Assembly: GCF_029870595.1 (NCBI RefSeq) | Contig: NZ_JAPDIR010000004.1 | Location: 124,001-188,000 of the forward strand | Direction: 5' to 3' | DNA: 64,000 nt | Source: Sphingomonas sp. CBMAI 2297 | GTDB lineage: Bacteria; Pseudomonadota; Alphaproteobacteria; Sphingomonadales; Sphingomonadaceae | Shown here: piece after piece, positions 1-9,004 of the stretch | Position numbering within the stretch: position 1 is the stretch's first letter | Layout of the letters: each line of letters begins with the position of its first letter | Translations under genes and position numbers: made by a program | The notes under the pieces: generated by a model | The model's input: only the letters and a program-made list of their open reading frames with translations | What the model was told of the DNA's origin: nothing | The model's database searches: none

Positions 1-1538
1 GTGGCGAGACGATCGAGGAAGAAGCGATCGTGGCTGATCACCACGGCGCAGCCCGCGAAATTCTCGATCGCCTCCTCCAGCGCGCCCAGCGTTTCCACGT
101 CGAGGTCGTTGGTCGGCTCGTCGAGCAGCAGCACGTTGCCGCCACGCTTCAGCATCTTGGCGATGTTCACGCGGTTGCGCTCACCGCCGGAGAGCTTGCC
201 GACATTCTTCTGCTGGTCGGCACCCTTGAAGTTGAAGGCGCCGACATAGGCGCGGGTCGACTGATCGTGCCCGTTGATCTTCATGTAATCGAGCCCGTCC
301 GAGATTTCCTCCCAGACGTTCTTCTTGTCGTCCAGGTGATCGCGGCTCTGGTCGACATAGCCGAGACGCACCGTGGTGCCGATCTCGACCGTGCCGGTGT
401 CCGGCGTCTCCTGGCCGGTGATCAGCTTGAACAGAGTCGACTTGCCGGCGCCGTTCGGGCCGATCACGCCGACGATGCCGCCGGCGGGGAGCGTGAACGA
501 GAGATTCTCGAACAGCAGCTTGTCGCCATAAGCCTTGGAGATGTTCTCCACTTCGATCACCTTGCCGCCCAGGCGCTCGGGCACCTGGATGACGATCTGG
601 GCCCCGCTCGGCTTGCGGTTCTCCTGGCTGGCGACGAGCTGGTCGAACTTGGCGATACGCGCCTTCGACTTGGTCTGGCGGCCCTTCGGGCCCTGGCGGA
701 TCCACTCGAGCTCGTCCTTGATCGCCTTCTGGCGGCCGGATTCCTCGCGATCCTCCTGCTCCAGGCGCTTGGCCTTCTTCTCCAGATAGGTCGAGTAATT
801 GCCCTCGTACGGGAAATACTTGCCGCGATCGATCTCGAGGATCCAGCCGACGACGTTATCGAGGAAATAGCGGTCGTGGGTGATCATCAGCACCGCGCCG
901 GCATATTCCTTGAGGTGGTTCTCCAGCCATTCGACGCTTTCGGCGTCGAGATGGTTGGTCGGTTCGTCGAGCAGCAGGATATCCGGCTTCTGGATGAGCA
1001 GCCGGGTGAGCGCGATGCGACGCTTCTCGCCGCCCGAAAGGTTGTCGACCGCCCAGTCCGACGGCGGGCAGCGCAGCGCTTCCATCGCGATCTCGAGCTG
1101 GTTGTCCAGCGTCCAGCCGTCGACCGCGTCGATCTTGGTCTGGAGCTCGCCCATCTCCTCCATCAGCGCGTCGAAATCGGTGTCGTCCTTCGGGTCGCCC
1201 ATCTCGGCCGAGATCGCGTTGAAGCGATCAACCATGTCGGCCACTTCGCGCGCGCCGTCCTTGACGTTCTCGAGCACGTTCTTGGTCGGATCGAGCTGCG
1301 GCTCCTGCGGCAGATAGCCGACCGTGATATACTCGCCCGGCCAGGCCTCGCCCGAGAAATCCTTGTCGATGCCCGCCATGATCTTCATCAGCGTCGACTT
1401 GCCGGCGCCGTTCGGGCCGACGATGCCGATCTTGGCGCCCTGATAGAATTGCAGGTTGATGTTGTTCAGCACCGGCTTGGGAGCGCCGGGGAAGGTCTTG
1501 GTCATGTCCTTCATGACGAAGGCGTATTGGGCGGCCAC
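1..1538 (-). CDS. ettA: Energy-dependent translational throttle protein EttA (ABC-F ATPase), partial
   Basis: This is a cytoplasmic ABC-F ATPase that binds the ribosomal E site and gates the first elongation steps in response to ATP/ADP ratio. The visible 512 codons start at a GTG (1538) preceded by GGAGA and read MAAQYAFVMKDMTKTFPGAP, the usual EttA beginning. Two ATP-binding cassettes are present: Walker A motifs reading GPNGAGKST occur in both halves, with LSGGEKRR in the first and LSGGERNR in the second, each followed by LLLDEPTN. The linker between them holds the charged arm typical of ABC-F proteins. The reading frame is open to the window edge, so about 45 C-terminal residues are missing if the usual length of about 558 applies. 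No signs of decay. Confidence 0.96.
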   Translation of the reverse strand, partial: MAAQYAFVMKDMTKTFPGAPKPVLNNINLQFYQGAKIGIVGPNGAGKSTLMKIMAGIDKDFSGEAWPGEYITVGYLPQEPQLDPTKNVLENVKDGAREVADMVDRFNAISAEMGDPKDDTDFDALMEEMGELQTKIDAVDGWTLDNQLEIAMEALRCPPSDWAVDNLSGGEKRRIALTRLLIQKPDILLLDEPTNHLDAESVEWLENHLKEYAGAVLMITHDRYFLDNVVGWILEIDRGKYFPYEGNYSTYLEKKAKRLEQEDREESGRQKAIKDELEWIRQGPKGRQTKSKARIAKFDQLVASQENRKPSGAQIVIQVPERLGGKVIEVENISKAYGDKLLFENLSFTLPAGGIVGVIGPNGAGKSTLFKLITGQETPDTGTVEIGTTVRLGYVDQSRDHLDDKKNVWEEISDGLDYMKINGHDQSTRAYVGAFNFKGADQQKNVGKLSGGERNRVNIAKMLKRGGNVLLLDEPTNDLDVETLGALEEAIENFAGCAVVISHDRFFLDRLA

Positions 1539-1852
1539 GTGGCGGTCTCCGTTCGCAGGTCTGGATATGCAGGAAGTTTGGCGGCGATGTAGCGAGCGGA
1601 CGGTCAAATGGCAACGCGGCGCCGCGCGGGCCGCCTCGACGCCGCGCTCCCATCCCCGCTACCTGCCCGCCCCCCTTACCTATCGTCTCGTCATCCCCGC
1701 GCGGGCGTGGATCCAGGGCCGTTCGGGAAACGCCGCAAGATCGAGCGCGGGAAGGAGAGGTATCAGCTGCCGCCACAGCCACCCCGTCTTGCAATGTAGG
1801 AACCGGTCTGCTGCGCTTCTCCGGCGCCTGACAGGCAGTGGCGGGGCAATGC

Positions 1853-1868
1853 TCAACCAACTGGTTGA
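1853..1868. promoter_or_regulatory. Perfect 7-bp inverted repeat, operator-like (site 1)
   Basis: The sequence TCAACCA-AC-TGGTTGA is a perfect 7+7 palindrome with a 2-bp spacer. A related site lies about 62 bp downstream (1917-1928), and both precede the M28 peptidase gene. The shape suits a dimeric repressor such as a TetR or LacI family member. Which protein binds is unknown, and no such regulator is adjacent. Confidence 0.4.
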
Positions 1869-1916
1869 ACGATCGCCGCATGGTCGTGGCCAGTCAACGG
1901 AGTCAATGAATTGCAA

Positions 1917-1928
1917 AACCAGTCGGTT
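1917..1928. promoter_or_regulatory. Second operator-like palindrome upstream of the M28 peptidase gene
   Basis: AACC-AGTC-GGTT repeats the AACC-N4-GGTT core of the site at 1853-1868 and shares the trailing GA. Two matching sites on similar DNA faces, about six helical turns apart, suggest cooperative binding or looping. This is inference from sequence symmetry only. Confidence 0.35.
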
Positions 1929-2015
1929 GAATATCGGCACGGCACGGTTTCGGAAACGCGGCGGAAACCCGCGCCGCATTGCCGAACGTTTCGGCTGCGG
2001 CTAGCGTCGCCGGCC

Positions 2016-3398
2016 ATGACCAAGCGCATCCTGCTCGCGGCGGTGGCCGCCCTCGCCCTTCCCCTCCCCGCCCTGGCCCAGGGCGCCGCGCATGACCCGG
2101 CGGCGCTGCGCGATGCCGCGCTGAAGGACGATTTCGCCTGGGAGATCACCGAGGGCCTGACCACGGAGATCGGCCAGCGCCTCGCGGCGACCGAGGCGGA
2201 AGCGCGTGCCCGCGCCTGGGCGGTGAAGAAGCTCACCGCGCTAGGCTTCCGGAACGTGCGCATCGAGACCTACCGGATGCCAGTATGGGTGCGCGGCGCG
2301 GAGACCGCCGAAGTGCTCGGTGGTTCGGCGCAGAAGCTGGCCATCGCCGCGCTCGGCAATTCGGGCTCGACCGGCGCCAAGGGCGTCGAGGCCGAGATCG
2401 CCTTCTTCCCCACGCTCGCCGACCTGCAGGCCGCGCCGGCCGAGGCGGTGAAGGGCAAGATCGTCTTCATCAGCAACGCGATGACGCCCACCCAGGACGG
2501 CTCGCAATATGGCTATTATGGCGGCGCCCGCCGTTTCGGCCCGAATCTGGCGGCCAGCAAGGGCGCGGTTGCCGTGCTGATCCGCTCGATCGGCACCGAT
2601 CATCACCGCAACCCGCATACCGGCGTGACCAACTGGGCCAAGGACGTGAAGCCGATCGCCGCCGCGGCGCTCTCGCTGCCCGACGCCGATCAGCTCGAGC
2701 GGCTGCTCAAGCGCGGCCCGGTGCGGCTCAGGCTGCTGGTCACGCCCGAATTCAAGGGCGAGGCCGAATCGGGCAACGTCATCGCCGAAGTGCCCGGCAG
2801 CGATCCCTCGGCGGGGATCATCGTGGTGGGCGGCCATCTCGACAGCTGGGACCTCGGCACCGGCGCGATCGACGATGCCGCGGGCGTGGCGATCACCACC
2901 GCCGCCGCCAAGCGGATCATGGACGCGGGCCAGCCGAAGCGCACGATCCGCGTCGTGTGGTTCGGCGCGGAGGAAGTCGGCGGCTTTGGCGGCGCGGCCT
3001 ATGCCAAGGCGCATGCGAACGAGCGCCATGTGCTCGCCCAGGAATCGGATTTCGGCGCCGATCGCGTGTGGAAGTTCGAAGTGAACCTGCCCGAAGGCGC
3101 CAGGCCGATCGCCGATCGCCTGGCCACCGTCCTCTCTCCGCTGGGGATTGCGCGCGGCCGCGGCACGGCGCATGGCGGCACCGATGTCGGGCCGATCATC
3201 AATACCGGCGTGGGCGTGATCGATCTCAGCCAGTCGGGCCTGCGCTATTTCGACTATCACCACACGCCCGACGACACGCTGGACAAGATCGATCCCGAGC
3301 AGCTCCGCCAGAATGTGGCGGCATGGACGGCGATGCTGGCGGTGACGGCGAACGCGCCCGAGGATATCGGGCCGATCGCCAAGGGCGGCGGCGAGTGA
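2016..3398 (+). CDS. Secreted M28-family zinc aminopeptidase
   Basis: A 460-residue exported peptidase. The ATG at 2016 gives a clear signal peptide (MTKRILLAAVAALALPLPALAQG), placing the enzyme in the periplasm or outside. A PA-like insert precedes the catalytic M28 domain. Zinc-ligand motifs are all visible: GGHLDSWD near residue 273, DDAAG near 285, the EE pair in WFGAEEVGG near 318, SDFGAD near 345, and HHTPDD near 415. Length and motif order match bacterial M28 carboxypeptidase Q/aminopeptidase-like enzymes. It stands alone, with a hairpin terminator behind it and operator-like palindromes in front. The exact substrate cannot be read from sequence. Confidence 0.9.
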   Translation: MTKRILLAAVAALALPLPALAQGAAHDPAALRDAALKDDFAWEITEGLTTEIGQRLAATEAEARARAWAVKKLTALGFRNVRIETYRMPVWVRGAETAEVLGGSAQKLAIAALGNSGSTGAKGVEAEIAFFPTLADLQAAPAEAVKGKIVFISNAMTPTQDGSQYGYYGGARRFGPNLAASKGAVAVLIRSIGTDHHRNPHTGVTNWAKDVKPIAAAALSLPDADQLERLLKRGPVRLRLLVTPEFKGEAESGNVIAEVPGSDPSAGIIVVGGHLDSWDLGTGAIDDAAGVAITTAAAKRIMDAGQPKRTIRVVWFGAEEVGGFGGAAYAKAHANERHVLAQESDFGADRVWKFEVNLPEGARPIADRLATVLSPLGIARGRGTAHGGTDVGPIINTGVGVIDLSQSGLRYFDYHHTPDDTLDKIDPEQLRQNVAAWTAMLAVTANAPEDIGPIAKGGGE

Positions 3399-3445
3399 GG
3401 GAACCTTCTGGCGGCCACCCGCATTGATGGCCGCCAATGGGCAAG

Positions 3446-3475
3446 ATTTAGGCAAAAAAATGTCCTAAATTTTGC
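3446..3475 (+). terminator. AT-rich hairpin after the M28 peptidase gene
   Basis: Arms ATTTAGG and CCTAAAT enclose an A-rich loop and are followed by TTTTG. The hairpin lies about 50 bp past the stop codon and is AT-rich compared with its surroundings. It may terminate the peptidase transcript. Confidence 0.5.
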
Positions 3476-3493
3476 CATCGGGTGAATTTGCGA

Positions 3494-3521
3494 TTGACGC
3501 ATACGCAACGACCGCTATGCC
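3494..3521 (+). promoter_or_regulatory. Candidate sigma-70-type promoter of the small lipoprotein gene
   Basis: TTGACG and TATGCC are separated by 16 bp and lie about 60 bp before the lipoprotein start codon. The match to the -35 consensus is good; the -10 is only fair. Confidence 0.4.
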
Positions 3522-3582
3522 AACGGTTCGCGACGGCAATCGGGCCGGCTGCGAAACGTTTGAGTTCCTCTAGGAGCACCAC

Positions 3583-3816
3583 ATGAAGAAGATCCTCATT
3601 GTTGCTGCGACCGCCGGCCTGATGTCGCTCGCGGCTTGCAACGGCGGCACCACCAACACCACCGCCGAGAACGTTGCCGACTCGCACGAGGCGAATGCCG
3701 CCGCGTACGAAGCCGCTGCCGACAACACCACCAACGCCGCTGCCGAGGCGACCCTCGAGAACGCCGCGAACGTGGAAGAGAACAAGGCCGACGCCGCCGC
3801 GGCGAACGCGCACTGA
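3583..3816 (+). CDS. Small alanine/asparagine-rich lipoprotein
   Basis: A 77-residue protein preceded by AGGAG seven bases before the ATG. The N-terminus [19 protein letters not shown] is a lipoprotein signal with lipobox LAAC, so mature protein would begin at Cys19 and be membrane-anchored. The rest is low-complexity, rich in Ala, Asn, Glu and Thr, with no enzymatic motif. It is monocistronic, between a promoter-like sequence and a strong terminator. Similar short Ala-rich lipoproteins are common in sphingomonads; their function is unknown to me. Confidence 0.85.
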   Translation: MKKILIVAATAGLMSLAACNGGTTNTTAENVADSHEANAAAYEAAADNTTNAAAEATLENAANVEENKADAAAANAH

Positions 3817-3856
3817 TCTCCGTTCGGCGCCGGCCCCATGGCCGGACCGAGGAATA

Positions 3857-3890
3857 GGAAGGGCGCTCCCGAAAGGGGGCGCCCTTTCCT
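3857..3890 (+). terminator. Rho-independent terminator of the lipoprotein gene
   Basis: A GC-rich stem (GGGCGCTCCC, GAAA loop, GGGGGCGCCC) is followed by TTTCCTGTT, 41 bp after the stop codon. Confidence 0.85.
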
Positions 3891-3943
3891 GTTGGGGGCC
3901 ATCGCGCGCTCCGCTATGCCGGTGGGATCAAGGGGAAGGATGG

Positions 3944-5281
3944 ATGGGCGCAATCGCAACGAGCCATGCCGGCGGGCCGGCCAAGCCGCAGCGCTGGTGG
4001 CGGATGCTCTATGTGCAGGTGCTGATCGGCATCGTGGCCGGGGCGCTGGTCGGCGCGATCTGGCCGGATGTCGGCGCATCGCTCGAGTGGCTGGGCCTCG
4101 CCTTCGTCAACCTGGTCAAGATGATCATCGCCCCGGTGATCTTCCTTACCCTGGTGACGGGCATCGCCGGGGCCCGCGAGCTGGGCTCGCTCGGCCGGGT
4201 GGTGCTGAAGGCGCTGGGCTATTTCCTGTTCTTCTCCACCCTGGCGCTGATCCTGGGCCTTGTCGTCGCCCATGTCGTCCAGCCCGGCGCGGGCATGCAC
4301 ATCGATCCGCACGGCCTGAGCGAGGCCAAGGTCGCCGGCTTCGAGAAGCAGGCCCATGAGACCAGCGTCACCGGCTTCGTGATGGCGATCATCCCCACCA
4401 CGCTGGCGTCGGCGCTCACCTCCGGGTCGATCCTCCAGGTGCTGTTCGTCGCCATCCTGTGCGGCATTGCGCTGGCGAGCATCGGCGAGCGGGTCCGTCC
4501 GCTGGTCGACCTGCTCGAGCAGGCATCGGAAATGGTGTTCCGCATCGTCGCCGTGCTGATGCGCGCCGCGCCGGTGGGCGCGTTCGGCGCGATGGCGTTC
4601 ACCATCGGCAAATACGGCCTCACCGCCCTATTCAGCCTGGGCGGGCTGGTGGCGACCTTCTATCTCACGTCGATCCTGTTCATCCTGGGCGTGCTGGGCG
4701 TGGTCGGCTGGCTGGCGGGCTTCTCGATCCTCAAGCTGCTGCGCTATCTGAAGGCCGAGCTGCTGCTCGTCCTCGGCGCCTCTTCCTCCGAAGCCGCGCT
4801 GCCCGCGCTGATCGACAAGCTGGAGCGGGCCGGCTGCGACAAGGAAGTGGTCGGCGTGGTGGTGCCGGCGGGCTATTCGTTCAACCTGGACGGCACCAAC
4901 ATCTACATGACGCTCGCCGCGCTGTTCATTGCCCAGGCGACCGGCGTGCACCTGTCGCTCGGCGAGCAGCTTGTCCTGCTCGGCACCGCCATGCTCACTT
5001 CCAAGGGCGCGGCGGGCGTCACCGGCGCGGGCTTCGCGACCCTGGCAGCGACGCTGATGGTGGTGCCCTCGATTCCCGTGGCGGGCATGGCGCTGATCCT
5101 GGGCGTCGACCGCTTCATGAGCGAATGCCGCAGCCTCACCAACTTCATCGGCAATGCCGTGGCGACGATCGTGGTGGCGCGCTGGGAGGGCCGGCTCGAC
5201 CGCGAAGCCCTGCAACGGGCGCTCGACGGCAAGCCCGCCGCCGCCCCCGCTCACGCCGCCATCGCAACCGATGCGGACTGA
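3944..5281 (+). CDS. dctA: C4-dicarboxylate/cation symporter, DctA family
   Basis: A 445-residue inner-membrane transporter of the dicarboxylate/amino acid:cation symporter family, predicted to take up succinate, fumarate and malate with protons or sodium. The ATG at 3944 follows AAGGGGAAGGA. The family signature is clear: a serine-rich re-entrant loop ([10 protein letters not shown]) and, shortly after, [19 protein letters not shown]. Eight or so hydrophobic helices span the sequence. The length is close to E. coli DctA (428). Substrate choice among dicarboxylates or amino acids is inferred from family resemblance. No DctB/DctD sensor pair is nearby. Confidence 0.9.
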   Translation: MGAIATSHAGGPAKPQRWWRMLYVQVLIGIVAGALVGAIWPDVGASLEWLGLAFVNLVKMIIAPVIFLTLVTGIAGARELGSLGRVVLKALGYFLFFSTLALILGLVVAHVVQPGAGMHIDPHGLSEAKVAGFEKQAHETSVTGFVMAIIPTTLASALTSGSILQVLFVAILCGIALASIGERVRPLVDLLEQASEMVFRIVAVLMRAAPVGAFGAMAFTIGKYGLTALFSLGGLVATFYLTSILFILGVLGVVGWLAGFSILKLLRYLKAELLLVLGASSSEAALPALIDKLERAGCDKEVVGVVVPAGYSFNLDGTNIYMTLAALFIAQATGVHLSLGEQLVLLGTAMLTSKGAAGVTGAGFATLAATLMVVPSIPVAGMALILGVDRFMSECRSLTNFIGNAVATIVVARWEGRLDREALQRALDGKPAAAPAHAAIATDAD

Positions 5282-5288
5282 AAGCGGG

Positions 5289-5368
<80 letters not shown>

Positions 5369-5418
5369 ACGCGGATTGCGGCCCTAGGCGCAAGACGCAC
5401 CGGACACAAGACCGCTGC

Positions 5419-5495
5419 TGGTGGGCCCGGCAGGACTTGAACCCGCAACCTAGCCGTTATGAGCGGCCAGCTCTAACCAATTGAGCTACAGGCCC
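5419..5495 (-). tRNA. tRNA with CAT anticodon (probably Ile2, possibly elongator Met)
   Basis: The minus strand gives a 77-nt cloverleaf starting GGGCCTGTAGCTC, with anticodon loop CTCATAA and an encoded CCA. The T arm is GGGTTCAAGTCC. A CAT anticodon fits elongator methionine or, if modified by TilS lysidine, the minor isoleucine tRNA. The G/C-rich acceptor without initiator features resembles Ile2, but sequence alone does not settle it. Confidence 0.85.
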
Positions 5496-5520
5496 CCAGC
5501 AAACCGGCCCTAGCGGAACC

Positions 5521-6537
5521 TCAGGCCGGGCCGCAAGTCGCAGTGACGATCTGATCCACGGATGCCGCCCGCACGCCCAGCCGGTCAAGCAGGGCGAGCA
5601 CCTCGTCCCACCAGCGCAGGAACGCCGCCAGATCCGCCGCGGTACGCACATAGGGCGTATGGCCGGGCTCCACCGAAGGCGAATGAAAGGCGAAGTTGAG
5701 CAGCCGCAGCCCCTCTCCCACGGCGACGCGAATCGCTTCCTTGGCCTCGCCCAGCGGCATGTCTTCCGGTGTGAGCGACACGCGCGAGAGCAGGCCCAGG
5801 CGCGACGCAATGCCGATCCCGTGCGGGAACCGGCCCAGGCCGCGGTGCAGCCCCGCCCCACCGCGGCGCATGCGGCCGGTGAAGACCGTGGTGAAGGGCA
5901 ACTCGATCAGTTCGCCCAGGCGAAAGGCGTGATTGGGCACCGCCAGGAAATCGGGCCCGCCCTCTCCGGAATAGTCATAGGCCGATCGCATCGAGCTATC
6001 GATCCGATAGCCGAGCTCGGCAAGCAGAGCCGGCGTCTCCGGCCCGATTCCATAGCGGCCGGCACGATAGACCAGCGGACGGCGCCCGAAGGCGCGCTCC
6101 ACCGCATCGGTGAGCATCCCGAGCTTGGCACGCTGGAGATCGATCGGAAGATTACCCGTGAAGCTGTTGAACCCGTTCACTTCCTCGCGGTGCGGAGGAT
6201 TTACCCAGGGATGGAGCTGCGTGCCGATCGCCGAGCGCCCATCCTTGATGACCTCGCGCAGCACGTCGATGGCGAGCGGCGAGGTCGCGATCGGATAGTC
6301 GACGAGATAGGTGAGCGGCACGCCCGCCGCGGCGAAACGTGCGTGCACCGGGGGCAGCGCGGCCATGTGCCGCGTCCCGTCCGCATCGGAACTGAGCGGC
6401 GCGCCCCAGTCAAACTCCTCCTCGGTGTCCACGAAGATGGTGAAGCGGGTGCCGAAATCGTCCGGCCATTGCAGGTGCGCGCGCGGATCGGGCGCAGGCA
6501 CGCGATAACCGCCGCGATTTGGAGCGTCGCCCCCCAC
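5521..6537 (-). CDS. Polysaccharide deacetylase-like (NodB-fold) protein
   Basis: A 338-residue soluble protein whose GTG start (6537) lies right at the stop codon of the upstream kinase gene. The fold resembles WalW-type polysaccharide deacetylases: an early acidic motif (FVDTEEEFDWG), a histidine motif (GTQLHPWVNPPHREE) and a catalytic-barrel segment (YRAGRYGIGPETPALLAELGY). No signal peptide is apparent. The substrate is unknown; related proteins often sit in exopolysaccharide loci, but none is seen here. Coupling to the kinase gene suggests a shared transcript. Confidence 0.75.
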   Translation of the reverse strand: MGGDAPNRGGYRVPAPDPRAHLQWPDDFGTRFTIFVDTEEEFDWGAPLSSDADGTRHMAALPPVHARFAAAGVPLTYLVDYPIATSPLAIDVLREVIKDGRSAIGTQLHPWVNPPHREEVNGFNSFTGNLPIDLQRAKLGMLTDAVERAFGRRPLVYRAGRYGIGPETPALLAELGYRIDSSMRSAYDYSGEGGPDFLAVPNHAFRLGELIELPFTTVFTGRMRRGGAGLHRGLGRFPHGIGIASRLGLLSRVSLTPEDMPLGEAKEAIRVAVGEGLRLLNFAFHSPSVEPGHTPYVRTAADLAAFLRWWDEVLALLDRLGVRAASVDQIVTATCGPA

Positions 6538-6538
6538 T

Positions 6539-8851
6539 TCAGCTTAGATGTGCCTGGCCCACTTGCTCGTTTACGGCGGCCGGAAGCCGCAAAGTCAAGC
6601 TCTCGCGGCCGATGACGAGCCCGCCGCCCAGTTCGCGGGAGAGGTTCCGCGCGAGCCGAAGCGCGAAACCGGTGCCCAGCAACGTCGTGTCCTCGCGCTC
6701 GTCATCGATATCGAGCACCGAATCGCCGGGATAGTCGGCAAGCGCCTGGGGACGATCGATCGTGATCGACACCGCCTCGGCAGACTCCAGCGCCATGTGC
6801 ACGCCGATCCGCTCACCCTGCCCGCTGGCCGATACGAGCGTAGCGAGGAGACGCGCGAGCAATCGCTCGATCGCGCGGCGATCGCCGGTGACGGAGAGAT
6901 CGGCGATCGGCAGCGCGATCACGGAGCCGCGCAGCTCGGCCAGTGGAGCGAGGTCGTCGGCAATCGTCGCGAGCACGGGCCGCAGCGCGATCTGGCCGGG
7001 CACCAGCGAAAGCGCGGCGCTGTCGATGCGCGCGGCGAGATCGAGATCATCGATCGCACCCAGCAATTCGCGCGCCTGCGAACGGATCACCTGCGCCCGG
7101 TCGCGATAGGCATCGCCCACCGGGCCGAGCATCTGCGCCTCGATCATCTCCGCGAAGCCCGCGATCGCATTGGTCGGCGTGCGCAGTTCATGCACGAGCT
7201 GACGGAGCGAATCGGCCGGCATCGCCGGTGCCGGCGCGGTGCGCAGCGGCTCGGCCCGCTCGTCGACGCGCGGCCGGCGAGCGGTGCCGCGATAGCCGGT
7301 GAAACGGCCGTTGCCGGGATCGAAGACGGGAATCGCCGAAATCAGCCAGTCGCCCGCCGCATCCGATTCGCCTTCCACCGAGAGACGGGCATTGGAGAAG
7401 CCGGCGCGGCGACGGAAAGCCCCCGCGGCGACACCATCCACCCGCGATGCCTCCGATGCGCCGGGAGCGGCCTGGCTATCGAGCGACACGCCGATCAACG
7501 GCGCGCGGCTGACGCCGTCGACCCAGCGGATCATGCCCTTGGCATCGGTCTCGAAGCGGAAATCGTCGGCCAGGCGTGGCGCGGGCGGATCCTTCGGGCC
7601 GGTTTCCTCGCGATGGCGCCAGAACGCGTCGATCCGCGCCACGACATCGGCGATCTCGAAGGTGCCGTCGTCATCGCCCGCAGCTTCTGCCGCAATCTGC
7701 CGCACTTCTGCGGCCAGGCTATCGCTATGCTCCATGGCCGGACCCTGCGCGCCTGCCTCCGGCAGCGCAATCGCTTCGGCGGAAACGCCTGACTCGCCTG
7801 TCCCGGATTGGACCGGGTGGATCGGAATTTGGGGCTCCTCGGCCACTTGCGTTGCCGGAACGGTGATCGACGGCGCGACGCCGGCGAGCGCGACGAAGGA
7901 AAGGTCCTCGATTTCGGGCGTAGCGGACGCGGCGGCCGCAACTTCGGGCTCCGGATCGCCCGTCGGCACGGGCTCGACAAATGCCTGCGCCTCTTCGAGG
8001 CCGGCGCCCACTGGGCCGAGATCCCCGGCCGCCAGTTCCTCCCCCGCTCCCGCGGCCGGAACCGTCACGGGCAGGCGGCCCAGCAAGGTGGCGAGGGTCG
8101 CCTCATGCGCCGGCAGGCGCTGGGGCGTGGTGGAGCTCCAATAGACGAGCGGCTTGCCCCCGGCCTCGGTCTCGGGTTCAGGTTCGGCCTCGGCTTCGGG
8201 CTCGGGCTCGGCTTCGGGCAGGTCTGCGAGAGCGGGCTCGGCAAGAGGCTCGGTCGCCTCGACCTCGACTGCCGCCGGTGCCGGCTCGGCCGGGCGCGCC
8301 TCGACGACCTCGGACCAGTCGATCGCGATGACCTCGGCCATCGCTTCGGTTTCCGCTTCGGGAACGACGGCTTCGACCGGCGGCGCTTTCACCGTCTCGT
8401 CCGGCAGCACGAAATCGATCGGGCCGAAACTGTCGAGCGCACGGCGCACCGCCGGGCTGAGGTCGCGCCGGTTGCGCAATATCGCGCGCGCCGCCGGTGC
8501 GAGTTCGGGCAGCAGCTGGATCCACTCGACCGAGTTCATCCGCGCGCTGCGCAGCACGGGCAGCGCCACCTGGAGCTCGTCGAGCGCGAACAGGCGCACG
8601 AGCGGCGGGGGCGGATCGGCATGTTCGAGCGCGCGGGCGCTGGCGGCGCGAACCGGCAGCGGCACGGATTCGCGAATCGAACGAAGCACGCCCATCGCGC
8701 GATTGCCCGCGGCGGCACGGCGACGACCGATCAGGTCGACGAGCTGGCGCCAGGCGGACTGGACGCCATAAGGCGAGCCCAGGTCCGAGGCGAGCACCGT
8801 CTCCAATGTATCGTCGAAGCGCAACGCCTGCCTACCCTTGCCCGGCGCCAC
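6539..8851 (-). CDS. Sensor histidine kinase-like protein with DUF2336-type N-terminus and degenerate ATPase domain
   Basis: A 770-residue cytoplasmic protein with a GTG start at 8851. Residues 1-160 resemble DUF2336 (PPPPLVRLFALDEL, RRDLSPAVRRAL). Residues 160-400 are a low-complexity Glu/Pro/Ala linker. A PAS-like domain (GMIRWVDGVS) precedes a HisKA helix with the phosphoacceptor His554 in HELRTPTNAIAGFAEMI. The C-terminal ATPase region keeps a G2-like GTGFALRLARNLSRELGG, but I see no N-box asparagine (LLARLLATLV) and no DxGxG G1 motif. It may therefore be a poor or inactive kinase acting as a phosphotransfer or scaffold protein. No response regulator gene is adjacent. Confidence 0.8.
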   Translation of the reverse strand: MAPGKGRQALRFDDTLETVLASDLGSPYGVQSAWRQLVDLIGRRRAAAGNRAMGVLRSIRESVPLPVRAASARALEHADPPPPLVRLFALDELQVALPVLRSARMNSVEWIQLLPELAPAARAILRNRRDLSPAVRRALDSFGPIDFVLPDETVKAPPVEAVVPEAETEAMAEVIAIDWSEVVEARPAEPAPAAVEVEATEPLAEPALADLPEAEPEPEAEAEPEPETEAGGKPLVYWSSTTPQRLPAHEATLATLLGRLPVTVPAAGAGEELAAGDLGPVGAGLEEAQAFVEPVPTGDPEPEVAAAASATPEIEDLSFVALAGVAPSITVPATQVAEEPQIPIHPVQSGTGESGVSAEAIALPEAGAQGPAMEHSDSLAAEVRQIAAEAAGDDDGTFEIADVVARIDAFWRHREETGPKDPPAPRLADDFRFETDAKGMIRWVDGVSRAPLIGVSLDSQAAPGASEASRVDGVAAGAFRRRAGFSNARLSVEGESDAAGDWLISAIPVFDPGNGRFTGYRGTARRPRVDERAEPLRTAPAPAMPADSLRQLVHELRTPTNAIAGFAEMIEAQMLGPVGDAYRDRAQVIRSQARELLGAIDDLDLAARIDSAALSLVPGQIALRPVLATIADDLAPLAELRGSVIALPIADLSVTGDRRAIERLLARLLATLVSASGQGERIGVHMALESAEAVSITIDRPQALADYPGDSVLDIDDEREDTTLLGTGFALRLARNLSRELGGGLVIGRESLTLRLPAAVNEQVGQAHLS

Positions 8852-9004
8852 AACGCACGCCGTAAGGAATCCTTAACTCGCGAAACGCCGGTTCGGAACT
8901 GTCGATTTCGGCACGTCGCATTGTGGGACAATTGCGTTGCGGCGTAATAATATTATGTCTAAACGCAACACACGGAAACGAATCAAAAGATAGAAGGAAC
9001 ATAA

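Larger units (their letters stand above)
1539..2015. other. Intergenic region between ettA and the M28 peptidase gene
   Basis: No convincing gene is seen in these 477 bases between divergently transcribed genes. The region must hold both promoters. It contains a diverged GTCATCCCCGCG-type palindrome (about 1690-1718), related to the repeat family seen elsewhere in the window, and two similar operator-like palindromes (1853-1868 and 1917-1928) described separately. Confidence 0.6.

Noticed and set aside
30-1592. Long plus-strand open frame opposite ettA
   Set aside because: It is the antisense of the ettA codons in a high-GC genome and shows no protein similarity.
2241-3455. Long minus-strand frame opposite the M28 peptidase
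   Set aside because: Composition is His/Arg/Ala-rich with no motif, typical of a shadow frame.
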